From contig CAYMRF010000067.1 in NCBI GenBank assembly GCA_964392765.1, positions 1 to 5,783 on the forward strand: a DNA stretch of 5,783 nucleotides, written 5' to 3'. The notes under the pieces were generated by a model. It had not been told where the DNA came from. It saw nothing but the letters and a program-made list of their open reading frames with translations, and searched no databases. Below are positions 5,052 to 5,783 of this stretch, piece after piece; the stretch's first letter is position 1; every line of letters starts with the position of its first letter. Source of the DNA: BTUB01 sp964392765. GTDB taxonomy: Bacteria > Babelota > Babeliae > Babelales > Vermiphilaceae. The position numbers and the translations under genes were made by a program.

Positions 5052-5498
5052 TTATTTTTTCTGTTCTAATGATTTAATCATTTGCTTGTTGCCGAGGGTA
5101 ATAAATAGATACCACGCAGCCCATTGAAGAAGTAATCCACCCACAATAAAAGTTATAGTTAATAGTGAGGTGCGCATGTTATCTGTTTGGAAAATGCTTT
5201 GCATCAAATGTCCGAGCCATTCTCTGAGCATTGGGTTGCTTATAATAAACAAAGCTGCGGTGAACACCGAAGCACAAACGGCAGTGATAATTGCATATAT
5301 CTTAAACCAAGGGCTCATAATGCGCGGATATGCATAATAAGTGAAAAGCATGGCTGCTGTACACGCTGCAATCGCTACTGCAAGACTTTGCATTGATTCC
5401 ATTCCCAGTAATTGAAATAGGTATTGGAATGGGTATTGCAGCACATATATGCTCATGCCCAAACCAAACCATGATGAAATGAGTGATTTTGCATTCAT
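5052..5498 (-). CDS. four-helix integral membrane protein, unknown function
   Basis: No family is recognised. The 148-residue protein has four hydrophobic segments at about 7-32, 37-58, 66-88 and 112-136, joined by short loops, with a hydrophilic C-terminus (NKQMIKSLEQKK). Basic residues cluster at the C-terminal tail, and MNAK at the start is weakly basic, which suggests both ends face the cytoplasm. There is no cleavable signal peptide and no charged residue inside the helices that would suggest a transporter. AAAGGA lies five bases before the ATG (5504-5509). The GNAT-like gene starts 83 nt downstream on the same strand, so co-transcription is possible but not close. It could be a small membrane-anchored partner or a DoxX/DUF-type protein; I cannot tell. 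Confidence 0.75.
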   Translation of the reverse strand: MNAKSLISSWFGLGMSIYVLQYPFQYLFQLLGMESMQSLAVAIAACTAAMLFTYYAYPRIMSPWFKIYAIITAVCASVFTAALFIISNPMLREWLGHLMQSIFQTDNMRTSLLTITFIVGGLLLQWAAWYLFITLGNKQMIKSLEQKK

Positions 5499-5626
5499 AA
5501 GTATCCTTTAGATTAAAAATTACCATAAATATGATTAGATGGCTTCTTTGGAGCGTTTGAGCGCGCTCTTACTCTTGCCAAGTTTAGTAAATTTAGCGAA
5601 ATGATAAAGAAATATGCAAAATGGCT

Positions 5627-5655
5627 TTGACTTTCGCCTTCTTTTCTTCTACAAT
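5627..5655 (+). promoter_or_regulatory. sigma70-type promoter of tRNA-Val
   Basis: TTGACT (5627-5632), an exact 17-nt pyrimidine-rich spacer, then TACAAT (5650-5655). The two hexamers together miss the consensus at two positions only. Transcription would start near 5662, about 12 nt before the mature tRNA. This is the best promoter in the window and a guide to the consensus used by this organism. Confidence 0.8.
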
Positions 5656-5673
5656 TTTTGAGTCTGAAATTAG

Positions 5674-5750
5674 GGGCGGTTAGCTCAGTTGGCTAGAGCA
5701 TCAGTCTTACAAACTAGGGGTCGCAGGTTCGAATCCTGCACCGCCCACCA
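5674..5750 (+). tRNA. tRNA-Val (anticodon UAC), CCA encoded
   Basis: The full cloverleaf is present. A 7-bp acceptor (GGGCGGT/ACCGCCC) is perfect. The D-stem is GCTC/GAGC (5683-5686, 5696-5699). The anticodon loop CTTACAA (5706-5712) holds TAC at 5708-5710. The variable loop is 5 nt, and the T-arm is GCAGG-TTCGAAT-CCTGC (5723-5739). Discriminator A is followed by an encoded CCA. The anticodon stem is weak: pair 28-42 is C with A (5702, 5716) and pair 27-43 is T with G, leaving three firm pairs. UAC reads valine GUN codons. It starts 18 nt after the -10 box of its promoter. An inverted-repeat element begins at its CCA. Confidence 0.95.
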
Positions 5751-5783
5751 ACCTTCGCTCTAATGAGCTATGGTTGGCTGGCG
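5748..5783. repeat. Palindromic element at the tRNA 3' end (copy B, inverted, cut by window end)
   Basis: CCAACC (5748-5753) pairs with GGTTGG (5772-5777), and an inner GCTC/GAGC stem (5757-5760, 5765-5768) closes a TAAT loop. The first three bases are the tRNA's own CCA. Its reverse complement shares the ordered blocks GCC, CC, TAGCT, GAGC, GAAGG and GG with copy A at 3194-3226. No T-run is seen before the window ends, so terminator function cannot be judged. It may aid 3' processing or simply be a dispersed repeat placed beside the tRNA. Confidence 0.6.

Noticed and set aside
5042..5054. AT-only hairpin after the stop of the four-helix protein as a terminator
   Set aside because: The stem has no GC pairs and is not followed by a T-run in the minus-strand transcript.
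5302..5526. 74-residue minus-strand frame overlapping the start of the four-helix protein
   Set aside because: It is a shifted frame over the hydrophobic gene; the IPIPIPISI run is an artefact of frame-shifted hydrophobic codons.
5551..5568. GAGCG...CGCTC inverted repeat and the GAGCGCGCTC palindrome upstream of the tRNA promoter
   Set aside because: It is short, has no T-run on either strand, and is not positioned as a leader of either neighbour; it could be chance or an operator, but nothing supports either.
1..5783. CRISPR array, toxin-antitoxin pair, transposon or prophage
   Set aside because: I looked for regular spaced repeats, paired small cytosolic genes, transposase motifs and terminal inverted repeats and saw none; the exported small genes have signal peptides, which argues against toxin-antitoxin.

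Overview
The window looks like chromosome of a small-genome, probably host-associated Gram-negative bacterium. My best guess is Candidatus Dependentiae (TM6). The clues are an AT-rich composition and a high share of short genes whose products start with Sec signal peptides and match no classical family. Several predicted cleavage sites put Met right after Ala (LKA|MQ, LKA|MM, LAA|MEE), which I associate with that phylum. There is no marker such as 16S rRNA here, so the placement is an inference.

Layout, left to right. (1) Positions 1-852 (+): 3' part of a PAP2-superfamily membrane phosphatase, cut by the window edge inside its signal peptide. (2) Positions 849-2102 (-): three consecutive small secreted proteins that are diverged tandem paralogs. 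The two upstream genes are 14 nt apart; the third has a plausible promoter of its own. (3) Positions 2194-3162 (+): a DusB-like tRNA-dihydrouridine synthase, divergent from the paralog cluster. (4) Positions 3194-3243: a GC-rich imperfect palindrome. (5) Positions 3271-4110 (+): mreC, a cell-shape gene, without mreB or mreD beside it. (6) Positions 4046-5498 (-): an unknown four-helix membrane protein, a signal-peptide-bearing GNAT-like protein, and a small secreted basic protein whose 3' end overlaps mreC antisense by 65 nt. (7) Positions 5627-5783 (+): a clear sigma70-type promoter, tRNA-Val(UAC) with encoded CCA, and a second, inverted copy of the palindrome that begins inside the tRNA's CCA end.

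Two layers are interleaved. Housekeeping genes (dus, mreC, tRNA-Val) lie on the plus strand. The minus strand carries short exported proteins of unknown role: the paralog trio, the GNAT-like protein and the KKRKV-containing protein. The exported set could act in the envelope or on a eukaryotic host; the sequence does not decide between these. No CRISPR array, transposase, phage gene or rRNA is visible, and no intergenic stretch exceeds 300 nt. The longest, about 175 nt before the tRNA, holds the tRNA promoter and little else I can name.
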